Source of the DNA: Mycolicibacterium sp. CBMA 234 | Lineage (GTDB): Bacteria > Actinomycetota > Actinomycetes > Mycobacteriales > Mycobacteriaceae | NCBI RefSeq assembly: GCF_009729415.1 | Contig: NZ_MPKW01000005.1 | Location: forward strand, 1 to 64,000 | Reading direction: 5' to 3' | Length of the DNA: 64,000 nucleotides | Program-made: the position numbers and the translations under genes | Shown: positions 22,962 through 34,191 of the stretch, piece by piece | How the letters are laid out: each line of letters opens with the position of its first letter | Position numbering within the stretch: position 1 is the first letter of the stretch | The notes under the pieces: model-generated | The model's input: the letters and a program-made list of their open reading frames with translations, nothing else | Database searches by the model: none | What the model was told of the DNA's origin: nothing

Positions 22962-25447
22962 TCAGCGACGGTGTTCGGCACCCAGACGCTCGGCCGCCAG
23001 AGCCACTGCCGCGTCGCGCGCCGTGCTGGCCTCGTCCTCGGTCAAGGTCCGGTCCGGTGCCCGGAACCGCAGAGCCAGGGTCAGCGATTTGCGGCCCTCC
23101 CCGATCTGCGGGCCGGTGTAGACGTCGAACAACCGCACGTCCTCCAGCAGGTCGCCGGCACCCGCGCGGACCACGTCGACCACCGCCGCGGCCGACACAT
23201 CGTCCGCGACGATCAGGCTGACGTCCTGGAACACCGCCGGGTACGGCGACACCGATGGCACGATGGCGCGCTCGATGACCGGAATGGCGTCGAGGTTCAG
23301 CTCAACCGCGCAGGTGCCCTTTGGCAGGCCGGTGCGTTCAATGACGGCCGGGTGCAGCTGCCCCGCGTAGCCGATCACCGTCTCGCCGATCAGCACCTCA
23401 GCACAGCGGCCCGGGTGCCACGGCAGCTCCTGCGCAGCCCGCAGTGTCACCTCAGTACCGCAGGCGCGGGCAATGATCTGCACGGCCTCGAAGGCGTCGG
23501 TGGCCTCGACCGCGCGGCCCGGTCCCCACGGCCCGGCGGGCTCGCGCAGACCGGTGAGCACCGCGGCGACATGCAGCGGTTGACGCGGCAGCGCCCGGTC
23601 GATCTCCGCGCGCTCGGCGTCGGTCGGACGACGGTCCACGGGAATCGGCGCCAGCGCCTTGGTGTGCGGGGTCGCCTGCACCACCTGCTCGATGGCGAAC
23701 AACGCGACATCGGCGGCGCCGCGAGACACGTTGCGCACCAACGCTTCCAGCAGGCCCGGCAACAGCGTGGTGGCCAGCGCGGGCCGGTCGGCTTCCAGCG
23801 GGTTGAGCACCGAGATGGTGGCGCGCCGCGGGTCGTCGGCCGGTAGGTCCCAGGCGTCGAGCACCCCGGCCGGCAGGAACGGCGTCGGCAGCACCTCGAC
23901 AAAACCACCCAGGGCCAACGACTTCCCGATGGCACGACGACGCTGCTGAGCCGCAGACAATCCGCGACCGGCCGGCGCCTGCGGCAGGACCGACGGAATG
24001 GCGTCGAGGCCTTCGAGCCGCAGCACTTCCTCAACCAGGTCGGCAGGCTGCTTCATATCGGGTCGCCAGCTCGGCGGCACCACCGTGACCGTGGCGCCGG
24101 ACACCGTGACGGCAGCGCCGATCTGCATGAGCCGGTGGGCGGTGGTGCCCGCCGGGTAGCTGACGCCGGCCATGCGGTCCGGCAGGTCGACGGCGATGGT
24201 CACCGGAGGCTGCGACCAATCCGGTGCAGCGTGCTCGCCACGCCAGTCGGTGAGCGTGGGTTCGACTGTGCCACCGGCGATCTCGGCCAGCAGCGCAGCG
24301 CAGCGGTCCAGCGCGGCGCGCGAGATGGCAGGGTCCACCGAGCGCTCGTAGCGTCGGCTCGCCTCACTGACCAGGTGCAGCCGGCGCTGCGTGCGCGACA
24401 CCGCGGCCGGGTCCCACACCGCCGCCTCCAACAGCACGTCGGTGGTGGTCTCGCGGACCTCGGTGGTGCCTGCGCCCATCACGCCGCCGATGGCCGCGGT
24501 GGCCACGTCGTCGACGATCAGCACGTCGCCCGGATCCAGTTTGCGCGTGACATCGTCGAGGGTGACGACGGTCTCCCCCGGGTTGGCGAACCTCACGTCG
24601 AAGCCGCCGGTGATCAGTTTGCGATCGTGGGCATGCATCGGGTGGCCGAGTTCGAGCATCACGTAGTTGGTGACGTCGACGGCCGGCGAGATGGCGCGGA
24701 TGCCCGAGAGCAGCAGGCGACGCTGCAGCCACCACGGCGATACCGCGGTCGGCTCGATGCCGACGACCGGACGCAGCCCGAACCGCAGCACTCCGGTGCC
24801 GGGCTGGACTGTCAGCGGCCAGGCCTCACCCTCGGCCGGCAGGGCCGGAATGTCTGCGGGGTCAACGAAATCCAGATCGAAGGCGCACGCGATCTCGCGG
24901 GCCATGCCGCGGATCGAGAGGCAGTAACCGCGGTCCGGGGTGATGGCGAGGTCGAACACCACGTCGTCCAGGCCCAGCACCTCAGCGCCTGAGGCACCCG
25001 GCTCGGCGGTGCCCGGCGGCAGCACGATGATGCCGGAATGGTCGGAGCCGAAGTTCAATTCGGCGGCCGAGCAGATCATGCCGTCGGAGACCTTGCCGTA
25101 GGTCGTGCGCGTCGCGATCTTGAATTCGCCCGGCAGCACGCAGCCCGGCAGTGCCACCACAACCAGGTCGCCGACCGCGAAATTCCGTGCCCCGCAGACG
25201 ATGTCGCGCGGCTGGTCTTCACCGACGTCGACCTTGCAGGCCCGGATGGGCTTCTTGAACTCGGTGAGTTCCTCGACCTCGACGACGCGGCCGACGGTCA
25301 GCGGTCCGGTGACCGGGCCGGCGGAGATGACGTCCTCGACCTCGTGGCCGATGCGGATGAAGGCCTGCTCGAGTTCCTCGGCGGGCACGTCCCAACCCGG
25401 AGCCCCGGCCTGGACGGCTTCCCGCAGCCAGCTGTAAGGGATACGCA

Positions 25448-25448
<1 letters not shown>
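22962..25448 (-). CDS. pheT: Phenylalanyl-tRNA synthetase beta subunit
   Basis: 828-residue beta chain of the alpha2-beta2 synthetase. In order: an EMAP-type tRNA-binding fold (about 40-150; [15 protein letters not shown] core), B3/B4 editing domain with [19 protein letters not shown]5 domain, the pseudo-catalytic domain, and a C-terminal FDX-ACB anticodon-binding domain ([23 protein letters not shown]). The ATG overlaps the pheS stop (TGATG), so the two subunits are made together. Confidence 0.97.
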
Positions 25449-27258
<1,810 letters not shown>

Positions 27259-27268
27259 GTGGCCGACA

Positions 27269-28171
27269 CTAAACCTCAGCGAGATCCCCGTCGTCGGGTT
27301 CGGCGACCGCGTCTTTCCGCGGCCGGATCCAGTACATGGACATGTCCTCGGGCACACCCGAGGCCTTAGCCGCGAACAGCTGCTTGCGCACCTTCTTAGG
27401 TGTGACGCTCATGGCGTCCAGGTACTGCTCGTCGATCCGGTCCAGGGTGGCCTGCGAGATGATCAGGCCGCCCTTGGTTGCCCGCTCCATCACCCGCGCT
27501 GCGATGTTGACGTCGACGCCGAGCAAGTCCGAGCCGATGCGCTGCGGCCGCCCGGTGTGAATGCCGGCCCGCATCTTGGGGTGGTAGCCGTCGATTTCGA
27601 CGTCCTTGAGGGCGTCCAGGGCGCGTACGACGGACCGCAACGCGGTGACGGGATTGCTGAATACGGCCATCGATCCGTCGCCCATGCGCTTGACGATGTG
27701 CCCGCCGGATTCCAGCAGCGGCGGTTCGAATACCTGCGCCACCCGGCGCAGCAGCCGCAGCGTGGTCTCGTCGCCGACGCTCAGCGACCATTTCGAGAAG
27801 CCGACGAGGTCGGTGAAGACGATGGTCACTTCAGGGTTTGCCGGCCGACCAGAGACCTTTTCAGTGAGGGCCTGCCACACCTGCAGCCCGGCCAGGCTGA
27901 CCTCGTGGGACGCCCCGCCGCGCGGCAGCAACCGGTCTGCGGCACGGGCCGCAGCGCTCGGCCCACCGACTCCGGCGACCGACAAGGGGTCACCGAATTC
28001 CGGATCACCGGGCAGGGCACGACGAGCCCGCCTGATGAAATCGACTACAGCCGGACTGTGATTGGTGTTCTGCAACCAGCCCAACGGTCCATTTGAGCCC
28101 GACGCGTCGGTCGTTCGCGCCTCGGGCTCTTCAACACCGTCGGATCGTTCTTCGAACGATTCGACTTCCAC
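27269..28171 (-). CDS. Class III adenylate/guanylate cyclase, Rv1647-like
   Basis: 300-residue soluble nucleotidyl cyclase. A non-catalytic N-terminal 110 residues precede the catalytic domain. Metal-binding aspartates are Asp121 (VFTDLVGFS) and Asp165 (MGDGS); Lys161 is the adenine-specifying lysine, Asp220 lies in GVDVNIAARV with Asn222 and Arg226 as transition-state residues. All catalytic positions look intact, so cAMP production is expected. Orthologous by context to Rv1647. It precedes the rhomboid-like gene with 10 bp between its stop and that start. Confidence 0.92.
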   Translation of the reverse strand: MEVESFEERSDGVEEPEARTTDASGSNGPLGWLQNTNHSPAVVDFIRRARRALPGDPEFGDPLSVAGVGGPSAAARAADRLLPRGGASHEVSLAGLQVWQALTEKVSGRPANPEVTIVFTDLVGFSKWSLSVGDETTLRLLRRVAQVFEPPLLESGGHIVKRMGDGSMAVFSNPVTALRSVVRALDALKDVEIDGYHPKMRAGIHTGRPQRIGSDLLGVDVNIAARVMERATKGGLIISQATLDRIDEQYLDAMSVTPKKVRKQLFAAKASGVPEDMSMYWIRPRKDAVAEPDDGDLAEV

Positions 28172-28336
28172 GACGCCACCCTAGGTGGCGGCCCACGGCA
28201 GCGGCAACGACCGCCGTCGGAGCGGCGGCGTAGACACACGTCACATCACTCGACGCTGACGGGAAAAAGGCTGGTCACCGAGTTGTGGAGGTCAGATGGA
28301 CGCTCCGTAACGGTACCGGCGACACCGCCCGCAAAT

Positions 28337-28368
28337 CGTGGACAACACGCGTTGTCACGATTATCGTG
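28337..28368. promoter_or_regulatory. Nested inverted repeats upstream of the MpaB/DUF2236 gene
   Basis: GACAAC-ACGC-GTTGTC (28341-28356), flanked by TCGT and ACGA, forms an almost perfect 24-bp palindrome; it is immediately followed by CACGAT-T-ATCGTG (28356-28368). The pair lies 41-72 bp before the ATG at 28409, in the 237-bp region divergent from the cyclase gene. Probable regulator binding site; no regulator gene is adjacent. Confidence 0.45.
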
Positions 28369-28408
28369 GCGGCCAGCACCCTCGGTATCAACGTTGAGCG
28401 AGGACACC

Positions 28409-29446
28409 ATGACTGCACGAACGAAGCCCGACACCGAGTCACAGTCGCCGCTGGGGCCCGATTCACTGACCTGGAAGTACTTCGGCGACCTGCGCACCGG
28501 CATCCTCGGCGTGTGGATCGGCGCCATCCAGAACATGTATCCCGAACTCGGCGCCGGTGTGGAAGACCATTCGATCCTGCTGCGCGAGCCGCTGCAACGC
28601 GTGGCGCGCTCGGTGTACCCGATCATGGGCGTGGTCTACGACGGCGACCGCGCAGCCGATACCGGGGCGCAGATTCGCGGGTACCACGAGACCATCAAGG
28701 GCGTCGACCACGACGGCCGGCGCTACCACGCGCTGAACCCCGAGACGTTCTACTGGGCGCATGCCACGTTCTTCATGCTGATCCTCAAGACCGCCGAGTA
28801 CTTCTGCGGCGGGCTCACCGAAGCCGAGAAGCGCCAGCTGTTCGACGAGCACGTGCAGTGGTATCGGATGTACGGCATGAGCATGCGGCCGGTGCCGAAA
28901 ACCTGGGAGGATTTCCAAACCTATTGGGACCACAAGTGTTCCGAGGAGTTGGAGATCAACCGCGCCACGCTCGACATCTTCACCATCCGGATTCCGAAGC
29001 CGTGGTTCGTGCTGGTCCCCACCCCGGTCTGGGACCAGATGTTCAAACCCCTGGTCGGGGCGCAGCGGTGGGTCGCCGCCGGGGTGTTCGACCCCGCGGT
29101 CCGCGAGCGGGCGGGCATGCGCTGGACCCCCAGCGACGAGGTGGTGCTGCGCCTGCTGGGCAAGGCCGTCGAGCTGGCATTCCTTGCCGTCCCTGACGAA
29201 ATCCGGTTGCACCCACGGGCATTGGCCGCCTATCGACGGGCCTCCGGCCAGGTCCGCGAGGATGCGCCCCTGGTCGAAGCACCGGGATTCATGGCCCCGC
29301 CGAAAGATCGCTGGGGCCTGCCGATGCACTATGTGCCACGGCACAAGTCGTTGATGGAACGCGCCGGTTCGCTGGTGCACACCACGTTCTCGTTGGCGGG
29401 CCTGCGCCCTGCACGTAACCGCTCAGTTCCCGGAAAGGCAGCCTGA
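28409..29446 (+). CDS. Oxygenase MpaB family protein (DUF2236), Rv1645c-like
   Basis: 345-residue member of the DUF2236/MpaB-Lcp family of haem- or metal-dependent oxygenase-like proteins. It shows the family pattern: GDLRTGILGVWIGAIQNMYPELGAGVEDHS near the N-terminus, then the helical core with RGYHETIKGVDHDGRRYHALNPETFYWAHATFF carrying conserved His residues. ATG 28409 follows AGGA at short spacing. Four bases separate it from the acyl-CoA dehydrogenase gene, so the two are co-expressed and may act on the same lipid substrate. Substrate unknown. Confidence 0.88.
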   Translation: MTARTKPDTESQSPLGPDSLTWKYFGDLRTGILGVWIGAIQNMYPELGAGVEDHSILLREPLQRVARSVYPIMGVVYDGDRAADTGAQIRGYHETIKGVDHDGRRYHALNPETFYWAHATFFMLILKTAEYFCGGLTEAEKRQLFDEHVQWYRMYGMSMRPVPKTWEDFQTYWDHKCSEELEINRATLDIFTIRIPKPWFVLVPTPVWDQMFKPLVGAQRWVAAGVFDPAVRERAGMRWTPSDEVVLRLLGKAVELAFLAVPDEIRLHPRALAAYRRASGQVREDAPLVEAPGFMAPPKDRWGLPMHYVPRHKSLMERAGSLVHTTFSLAGLRPARNRSVPGKAA

Positions 29447-29450
29447 ATAC

Positions 29451-30692
29451 ATGCTTGATTGGTCCGACGTCGATCTTGCCGTCCGCGACGCCGTTCGCGA
29501 GTTCGTGGACAAGGAAATCCGGCCACACCTCGACGAACTCGAGGACGGCGACATGGAGCCCTACCCGATCATCCGAAAGCTGTTCGCCACCTTCGGGATC
29601 GACGTGATGGCGCGGGAGTCCCTGGAGCGACGGCTGTCTCGGTTGCGGGAAGGTGGCTCGTCGGACGGCAAGCCGCGGGCGTCGGGCGGCATGTTCGGCG
29701 GCGGACCCGACCAGGCCGGCATGGGCATGGTGCTGATCAGCGAATTGTGCCGGGTCAGTTCGGGTCTGGTCACCGGGGTGGGAGTCAGCCTGGGCCTGAC
29801 GGTGCCCACCATCCAGAGCCGGGGCACCCTGGCCCAGCAGGAACGCTGGCTGCCCGGCCTGGTGACCTACGAGAAGGTCGGCGCCTGGGCCATCACCGAA
29901 CCCGACTCCGGCTCAGACGCTTTCGGCGGCATGAAGTCCTACGTTGTGCGCGACGGGGACGAGTACATCCTCAACGGCCAGAAGACATTCATCACCAACG
30001 GACCGGACGCCGACGTTGTCGTCGTGTACGCCAAGTTGGACGAGGGTGACGGTGCCCCGAAGCGCGACCGCAAGGTGCTGACCTTCGTGCTCGACCGCGG
30101 CATGGAGGGCTTCGTCCAGTCAAAGCCGTTCCGCAAGATGGGCATTCACTCGTCGCGCACCGGCGAGCTGTTCTTCAACAACGTGCGGCTGGGCCGCGAC
30201 CGACTGCTCGGCGAGACCGAGGACAACAAGGCCGGCGACGGCCGGGACAGCGCCCGCTCGAGCTTCTCGTCCGAGCGTATCGGCGTGGTGTCGATGTCAC
30301 TGGGCATCATCGAGGAATGTCTGCGGCTGTGCGTCGACTACGCCAAGACTCGGACGCTGTGGGGCAAGGAGATCGGGCAGTTCCAGCTGATCCAGCTCAA
30401 GCTGGCCAGCATGGAAGTGGCGCGAATGAACGTGCGCAACATGCTGTTCCGCGTGATCGAGTCCGGCCAGCAGGGTCGGCAGATCCCATTGTCGGAGGCC
30501 TCGGCCATGAAGTGGTACTGCTCGCAGGCCGCCACCGACGTCGCGATGGATGCCATCCAGCTGTTCGGCGGCAATGGCTATATGACCGAATACCGCGTGG
30601 AGCAGTTGGCCCGCGACGCGAAGTCGCTGATGATCTACGCCGGCAGCAACGAAGTGCAGATCACCCACGTCGCCAAGGGGCTCTTGACCTGA
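29451..30692 (+). CDS. Acyl-CoA dehydrogenase
   Basis: 413-residue FAD-dependent dehydrogenase that introduces a 2,3-double bond in acyl-CoA. The FAD/substrate signature WAITEPDSGSDAFGG is at 146-160, and QLFGGNGYMTEY near 370 is the C-terminal signature. The usual catalytic base position of medium-chain enzymes (IYEGT) reads IYAGS here (Ala397); the glutamate in SSERIG (Glu275) is where isovaleryl- and long-chain-type enzymes place their base. A Gly-rich insertion near 68-88 (REGGSSDGKPRASGGMFGGG) is unusual. Co-transcribed with the MpaB-like gene. Confidence 0.92.
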   Translation: MLDWSDVDLAVRDAVREFVDKEIRPHLDELEDGDMEPYPIIRKLFATFGIDVMARESLERRLSRLREGGSSDGKPRASGGMFGGGPDQAGMGMVLISELCRVSSGLVTGVGVSLGLTVPTIQSRGTLAQQERWLPGLVTYEKVGAWAITEPDSGSDAFGGMKSYVVRDGDEYILNGQKTFITNGPDADVVVVYAKLDEGDGAPKRDRKVLTFVLDRGMEGFVQSKPFRKMGIHSSRTGELFFNNVRLGRDRLLGETEDNKAGDGRDSARSSFSSERIGVVSMSLGIIEECLRLCVDYAKTRTLWGKEIGQFQLIQLKLASMEVARMNVRNMLFRVIESGQQGRQIPLSEASAMKWYCSQAATDVAMDAIQLFGGNGYMTEYRVEQLARDAKSLMIYAGSNEVQITHVAKGLLT

Positions 30693-30716
30693 CGACTGTC
30701 GCCGCAAGCAGACGAC

Positions 30717-31550
30717 CTAGAAGGCGTAGTGGAGGACGACGTTTCCTCTCCGGGATATAGCCGCGCTCGGCCCAGTAAGGCGGTTCATCACGCGAAGGCC
30801 AATCGGAAAACCGGCGACCTCAGGCTCACGGGTACATAGGATCTCCTTGACCAGTTTGAGCTTTGGGTGCCAGCGTTCCGGGTGGCGGGGATCGTCGAAG
30901 CCCGGGAATTTCGTCAGCGCCTTGATGGTGGCGGCGCCTGGGAAATGTTTCTGAGCCCACACCGCGAACTTGCTGTAGCCGTTGAACGCAATCTCCCCGC
31001 TGGGGAAGTGGTTGATGATGCCGCGCACCAACGAGCTCATTTCCTCTTCGGAGAGGAATGCGATCAGTCCGTCTGCGACGATCACCGCAGGCCTGTCGGT
31101 GGGCAGAGCGTCCAGCCAGTTCGGGTCGGTGACGTCGGCGCCGATGCCGTGGGGGTTGGCATGGTCAGGCAGCAGCTGCCGCCGGGCGGCGATCACTTGT
31201 GGAAAGTCGATGTCGTACCAGTCGGCGGTGGGAGGTGGCGTGATCCGCAGCGTTCTGCTGTCGAGGCCAGCACCAAGGTCTAAGCCGACAGCGTTGGGGT
31301 GCGAGGTGATGAACCGCCGCGCGATCTCGTCCAGCTTCTTGGCTCGATGCGCGATGTAGATCGCACTGCTGGTGGGGATGTGAAGCTTGGTGTAGTCGAA
31401 ATCGACTGCCCCTACTATCTCGTCGGCCATGGCGTCGCCCAGGATCGGGTGCGGCAGTTTGTTATCGATCGCCCTGCCGCACAACGTGAGCCACAGGCTT
31501 TCCTCTAGAGGAGTGAAAGCCGGAAAGGTCATTGCCATCTGGTTCTTCAT
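30717..31550 (-). CDS. Class I SAM-dependent methyltransferase (LCMT/Tcm type)
   Basis: About 277 residues, of the leucine carboxyl methyltransferase-related family that includes polyketide O-methyltransferases. The SAM-binding motif is GLDLGAGLDSRTLR, followed by WYDIDFPQVIAARRQLLP and VIVADGLIAFLSEEEMSSLVRGI. The N-terminus TPLEESLWLTLCGRAIDNKLPHPILGD is typical of family members methylating small aromatic or polyketide products. ATG 31550 (GAGGAAGG adjoining) or 31538 may be used. Convergent with the acyl-CoA dehydrogenase; it has its own promoter and operator about 130 bp upstream, leaving a long untranslated leader. Confidence 0.85.
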   Translation of the reverse strand: MKNQMAMTFPAFTPLEESLWLTLCGRAIDNKLPHPILGDAMADEIVGAVDFDYTKLHIPTSSAIYIAHRAKKLDEIARRFITSHPNAVGLDLGAGLDSRTLRITPPPTADWYDIDFPQVIAARRQLLPDHANPHGIGADVTDPNWLDALPTDRPAVIVADGLIAFLSEEEMSSLVRGIINHFPSGEIAFNGYSKFAVWAQKHFPGAATIKALTKFPGFDDPRHPERWHPKLKLVKEILCTREPEVAGFPIGLRVMNRLTGPSAAISRRGNVVLHYAF

Positions 31551-31665
31551 CCTTCCTCGGTGAGCCTGGAAGTTCCGTCGGACAGTGCCAATCGCAGCGC
31601 GACATGAGCAGCTCGCGGCCAAGCATTGCGCGAAGCGCCCCCCGAACGGTTGTCCATCAGACCGA

Positions 31666-31681
31666 CTGAACGTCAGTTCAG
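31666..31681. promoter_or_regulatory. Putative TetR-type operator of the methyltransferase
   Basis: CTGAACGTCAGTTCAG is a 16-bp inverted repeat with perfect 6-bp arms. A further GTTCAG lies exactly 20 bp on (31696-31701). The palindrome covers the predicted transcription start and the second half-site lies in the promoter spacer, so repression is the likely effect. Confidence 0.5.
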
Positions 31682-31682
31682 A

Positions 31683-31711
31683 ACACTAAACGATTGTTCA
31701 GCCTGAATCAA
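31683..31711 (-). promoter_or_regulatory. Promoter of the methyltransferase gene
   Basis: Minus strand: -35 TTGATT (31706-31711), 17-nt spacer, -10 TAGTGT (31683-31688). The start would fall near 31676, inside the 16-bp operator. Confidence 0.5.
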
Positions 31712-31853
31712 GGATCCGTCCTCGCTGATGGCGACGATGAACAAGTGCGTGGTCACTGCGCTGAATGTTGCTGGTCAGACCGCCGCATGAACGGACAATG
31801 CCGTGAGGGGAGCGAGTGCGGGACGTCAGAAACCGCAGTCGCGGCGCGGCACT

Positions 31854-32594
31854 TCAGGACTGGGCGCGGGAGCTCTCGTAGAGGCAGATGGACGCGGCGG
31901 CAGCCACATTGAGGCTCTCGGCACTCCCCCGCATGGGAATGTGGACCCGCTGCGACGCCATGGCCGCGACGTCGGCGGGCAGGCCGTGCGCTTCCGGCCC
32001 GAACAGCCAGGCCGTGCGCGCGGTCAGATCGGCGGACCGGATGTCGACGGAGGCGTCCAGCGCGGTCGCCAGCACCTCGACGCCGCTCTCGCGGATCGCC
32101 GAAACCACCGCGGCCGCATCGGAATCCACCACAACGGGCAGAGAGAAGATGCTGCCCGCCGAGGACCGCAGGCACTTGCCGTTGTAGGGATCCACGCTGT
32201 GCCCGGCGAACACCACAGCGTCCGCGCCCATGGCATCGGCGATGCGGATCAGAGTGCCGGCATTGCCCGGCTCGGACATCCCGACCGCGACGGCCAACAA
32301 CCGCGGCGCCGACGCCAGGACGGACTCCACGGACTCCTCGGGCAGCGCGCACACGGCAACCAGCCCGACCGGAGTCACGGTCTCCGACAACACCTTTGCG
32401 GCCTTCTCGGTCACCAGTGACACGGGGGCACCGGCCAGCAGGTCCGAGAACCGCTCAGCCGCAGACGACGTCGCAAAGACCTCAGAAACAAGACCGCGCC
32501 GAAGCGCTGCCTCGACGAGGTTTGGTCCCTCGGCAAGGAAGCGCCCGGCGCGTTTGCGCCCGACGTGGCGCTGCAGCTTGGCCGCAGCAACCAC
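31854..32594 (-). CDS. tsnR: 23S rRNA methyltransferase-like protein (SpoU/TrmH family)
   Basis: 246-residue SPOUT-class 2'-O-methyltransferase. An N-terminal substrate-binding domain (GRKRAGRFLAEGPNLVEAALRRG) precedes the knotted catalytic domain with AVGMSEPGNAGTLIRIADAMGADAVVF, WLFGPEAHGLP and IPMRGSAESLNVAAAASICLYE, the three SpoU motifs. Matches Rv1644 (tsnR) downstream of rplT. The start is uncertain: GTG 32594 is the first standard start codon in the frame after the rplT stop, but homologues extend about ten residues further N-terminal, which here would need a CTG. Confidence 0.88.
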   Translation of the reverse strand: MVAAAKLQRHVGRKRAGRFLAEGPNLVEAALRRGLVSEVFATSSAAERFSDLLAGAPVSLVTEKAAKVLSETVTPVGLVAVCALPEESVESVLASAPRLLAVAVGMSEPGNAGTLIRIADAMGADAVVFAGHSVDPYNGKCLRSSAGSIFSLPVVVDSDAAAVVSAIRESGVEVLATALDASVDIRSADLTARTAWLFGPEAHGLPADVAAMASQRVHIPMRGSAESLNVAAAASICLYESSRAQS

Positions 32595-32635
32595 CCGGGC
32601 AGATCGCTCGGTGAGCGCTGAGTCTGTAGTCAGAC

Positions 32636-33025
32636 TCAGGCAGCCTCTCCGGACGGAGCGTTGACGTCCTCGGGCAGAGCGGCCTTGGCCACCTCAACCA
32701 GAGCGGCGAACGCGGTCGGGTCGCTGATCGCGATTTCCGACAGGTTCTTGCGGTCCACCTCGACGCCGGCCAGCTTCAGACCCTGGATCAGGCGGTTGTA
32801 GGTGACGCCGTTGGCGCGGGCCGCAGCGTTGATACGCGTGATCCACAGCTTCCGGAAGTCACCCTTGCGGGCGCGACGGTCGCGGTAGGCGTAGGTCAAC
32901 GAATGGAGCTGCTGTTCCTTGGCCTTGCGGTAGAGCCGCGAGCGCTGTCCGCGGTAGCCCTTGGAGGCCTTCAGTACTGTGCGCCGCTTCTTCTGAGCGT
33001 TCAGTGCGCGCTTCACGCGTGCCAT
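32636..33025 (-). CDS. rplT: Ribosomal protein L20
   Basis: 129 residues; core 23S-binding protein of the large subunit. The family N-terminus [36 protein letters not shown] and [24 protein letters not shown] are unmistakable. The acidic C-terminal tail ([13 protein letters not shown]) is typical of actinobacteria. Third gene of the infC-rpmI-rplT-tsnR operon. Confidence 0.98.
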   Translation of the reverse strand: MARVKRALNAQKKRRTVLKASKGYRGQRSRLYRKAKEQQLHSLTYAYRDRRARKGDFRKLWITRINAAARANGVTYNRLIQGLKLAGVEVDRKNLSEIAISDPTAFAALVEVAKAALPEDVNAPSGEAA

Positions 33026-33065
33026 GAGATGTTCCTATCCTTCGATGTTCAGGGAGCGGGCGGTA

Positions 33066-33260
33066 CTAGCCGGCCAGCATCTTGTTGACACGCGCGGTGT
33101 CGTTGGCAGCAACCACGGCGCGACCGTCAAGACGACGGGTGCGCTTGGTGGCCTTGTGCTCCATCAAGTGGCGGCGGTTGGCCTTCTGGCGCACGATCTT
33201 GCCGGTCCCGGTCTTGCGGAACCGCTTCGATGCGCCACTGTGGGTCTTGGCCTTGGGCAT
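33066..33260 (-). CDS. rpmI: Ribosomal protein L35
   Basis: 64-residue basic protein with the L35 signature [21 protein letters not shown] and [13 protein letters not shown]. Located 40 nt upstream of rplT and 70 nt after infC, the conserved bacterial order. Confidence 0.98.
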   Translation of the reverse strand: MPKAKTHSGASKRFRKTGTGKIVRQKANRRHLMEHKATKRTRRLDGRAVVAANDTARVNKMLAG

Positions 33261-33330
33261 GTGTCCTCAGTTTCTTTCCATGCGATTCCCCACGGCGGCT
33301 TGAGGCCGCTGCGGGGTATCGCGACTGCTA

Positions 33331-33930
<600 letters not shown>

Positions 33931-34006
33931 GGGGCCTCCCGGGTTGTTCCAGTACTTGTTCAGTAGAGGTCACACACCCGGCTCAGCCATCTGTTCACAC
34001 GAACAG

Positions 34007-34029
34007 AAAAGCCCTGCATATAGCAGGGC
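34007..34029 (-). terminator. Intrinsic attenuator in the infC leader
   Basis: On the minus strand a 7-bp stem GCCCTGC / GCAGGGC (34023-34029 with 34011-34017), 5-nt loop, is followed directly by TTTT (34007-34010) and then CTGTTC. It is a textbook intrinsic terminator, but it lies between the upstream structured leader and infC, 76 nt before the ATC start, so it should act as an attenuator. A second hairpin, CTGTTC-ACAC-GAACAG (33991-34006), follows at once and could serve as part of an alternative fold. Confidence 0.7.
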
Positions 34030-34170
34030 CCAATGCCGACCGATCACGGCTCACGCCGCCTGCGCACAACGCAGAACAGGCACAATATGCCTGTGACCGG
34101 ACCGCCAAGCCGTGAGGCCGACGGTGGGAGTGGGACTCCACTTGCTGTCCTGGCGTAAACCAGGACGGTC
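34030..34170 (-). promoter_or_regulatory. Structured 5' leader of the infC operon
   Basis: Upstream of the attenuator the minus-strand leader has at least two further perfect hairpins: GTCCTGG / CCAGGAC (34147-34166) and GGAGT / ACTCC (34127-34139). Together with the terminator this is the layout of a ribosomal-protein or translation-sensing leader such as the L20/infC leaders of Firmicutes. The region overlaps the divergent upstream area of the DUF1844 gene. Class assignment cannot be made by eye. Confidence 0.5.
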
Positions 34171-34191
34171 GCGCATGACACTCTAGCAGGC

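Larger units (their letters stand above)
31551..31853. other. Intergenic region between methyltransferase and tsnR
   Basis: This 303-bp gap has no convincing gene; a 72-codon plus-strand frame (31694-31912) runs into tsnR on the opposite strand and lacks an RBS. What it holds is the methyltransferase promoter and operator at 31666-31711 and a leader of about 125 nt. The base composition is visibly less GC-rich than the flanking housekeeping genes. Confidence 0.6.

Noticed and set aside
31694..31912. 72-codon plus-strand ORF beside tsnR
   Set aside because: It overlaps the tsnR end antisense, has no ribosome site, and begins within the methyltransferase promoter region.
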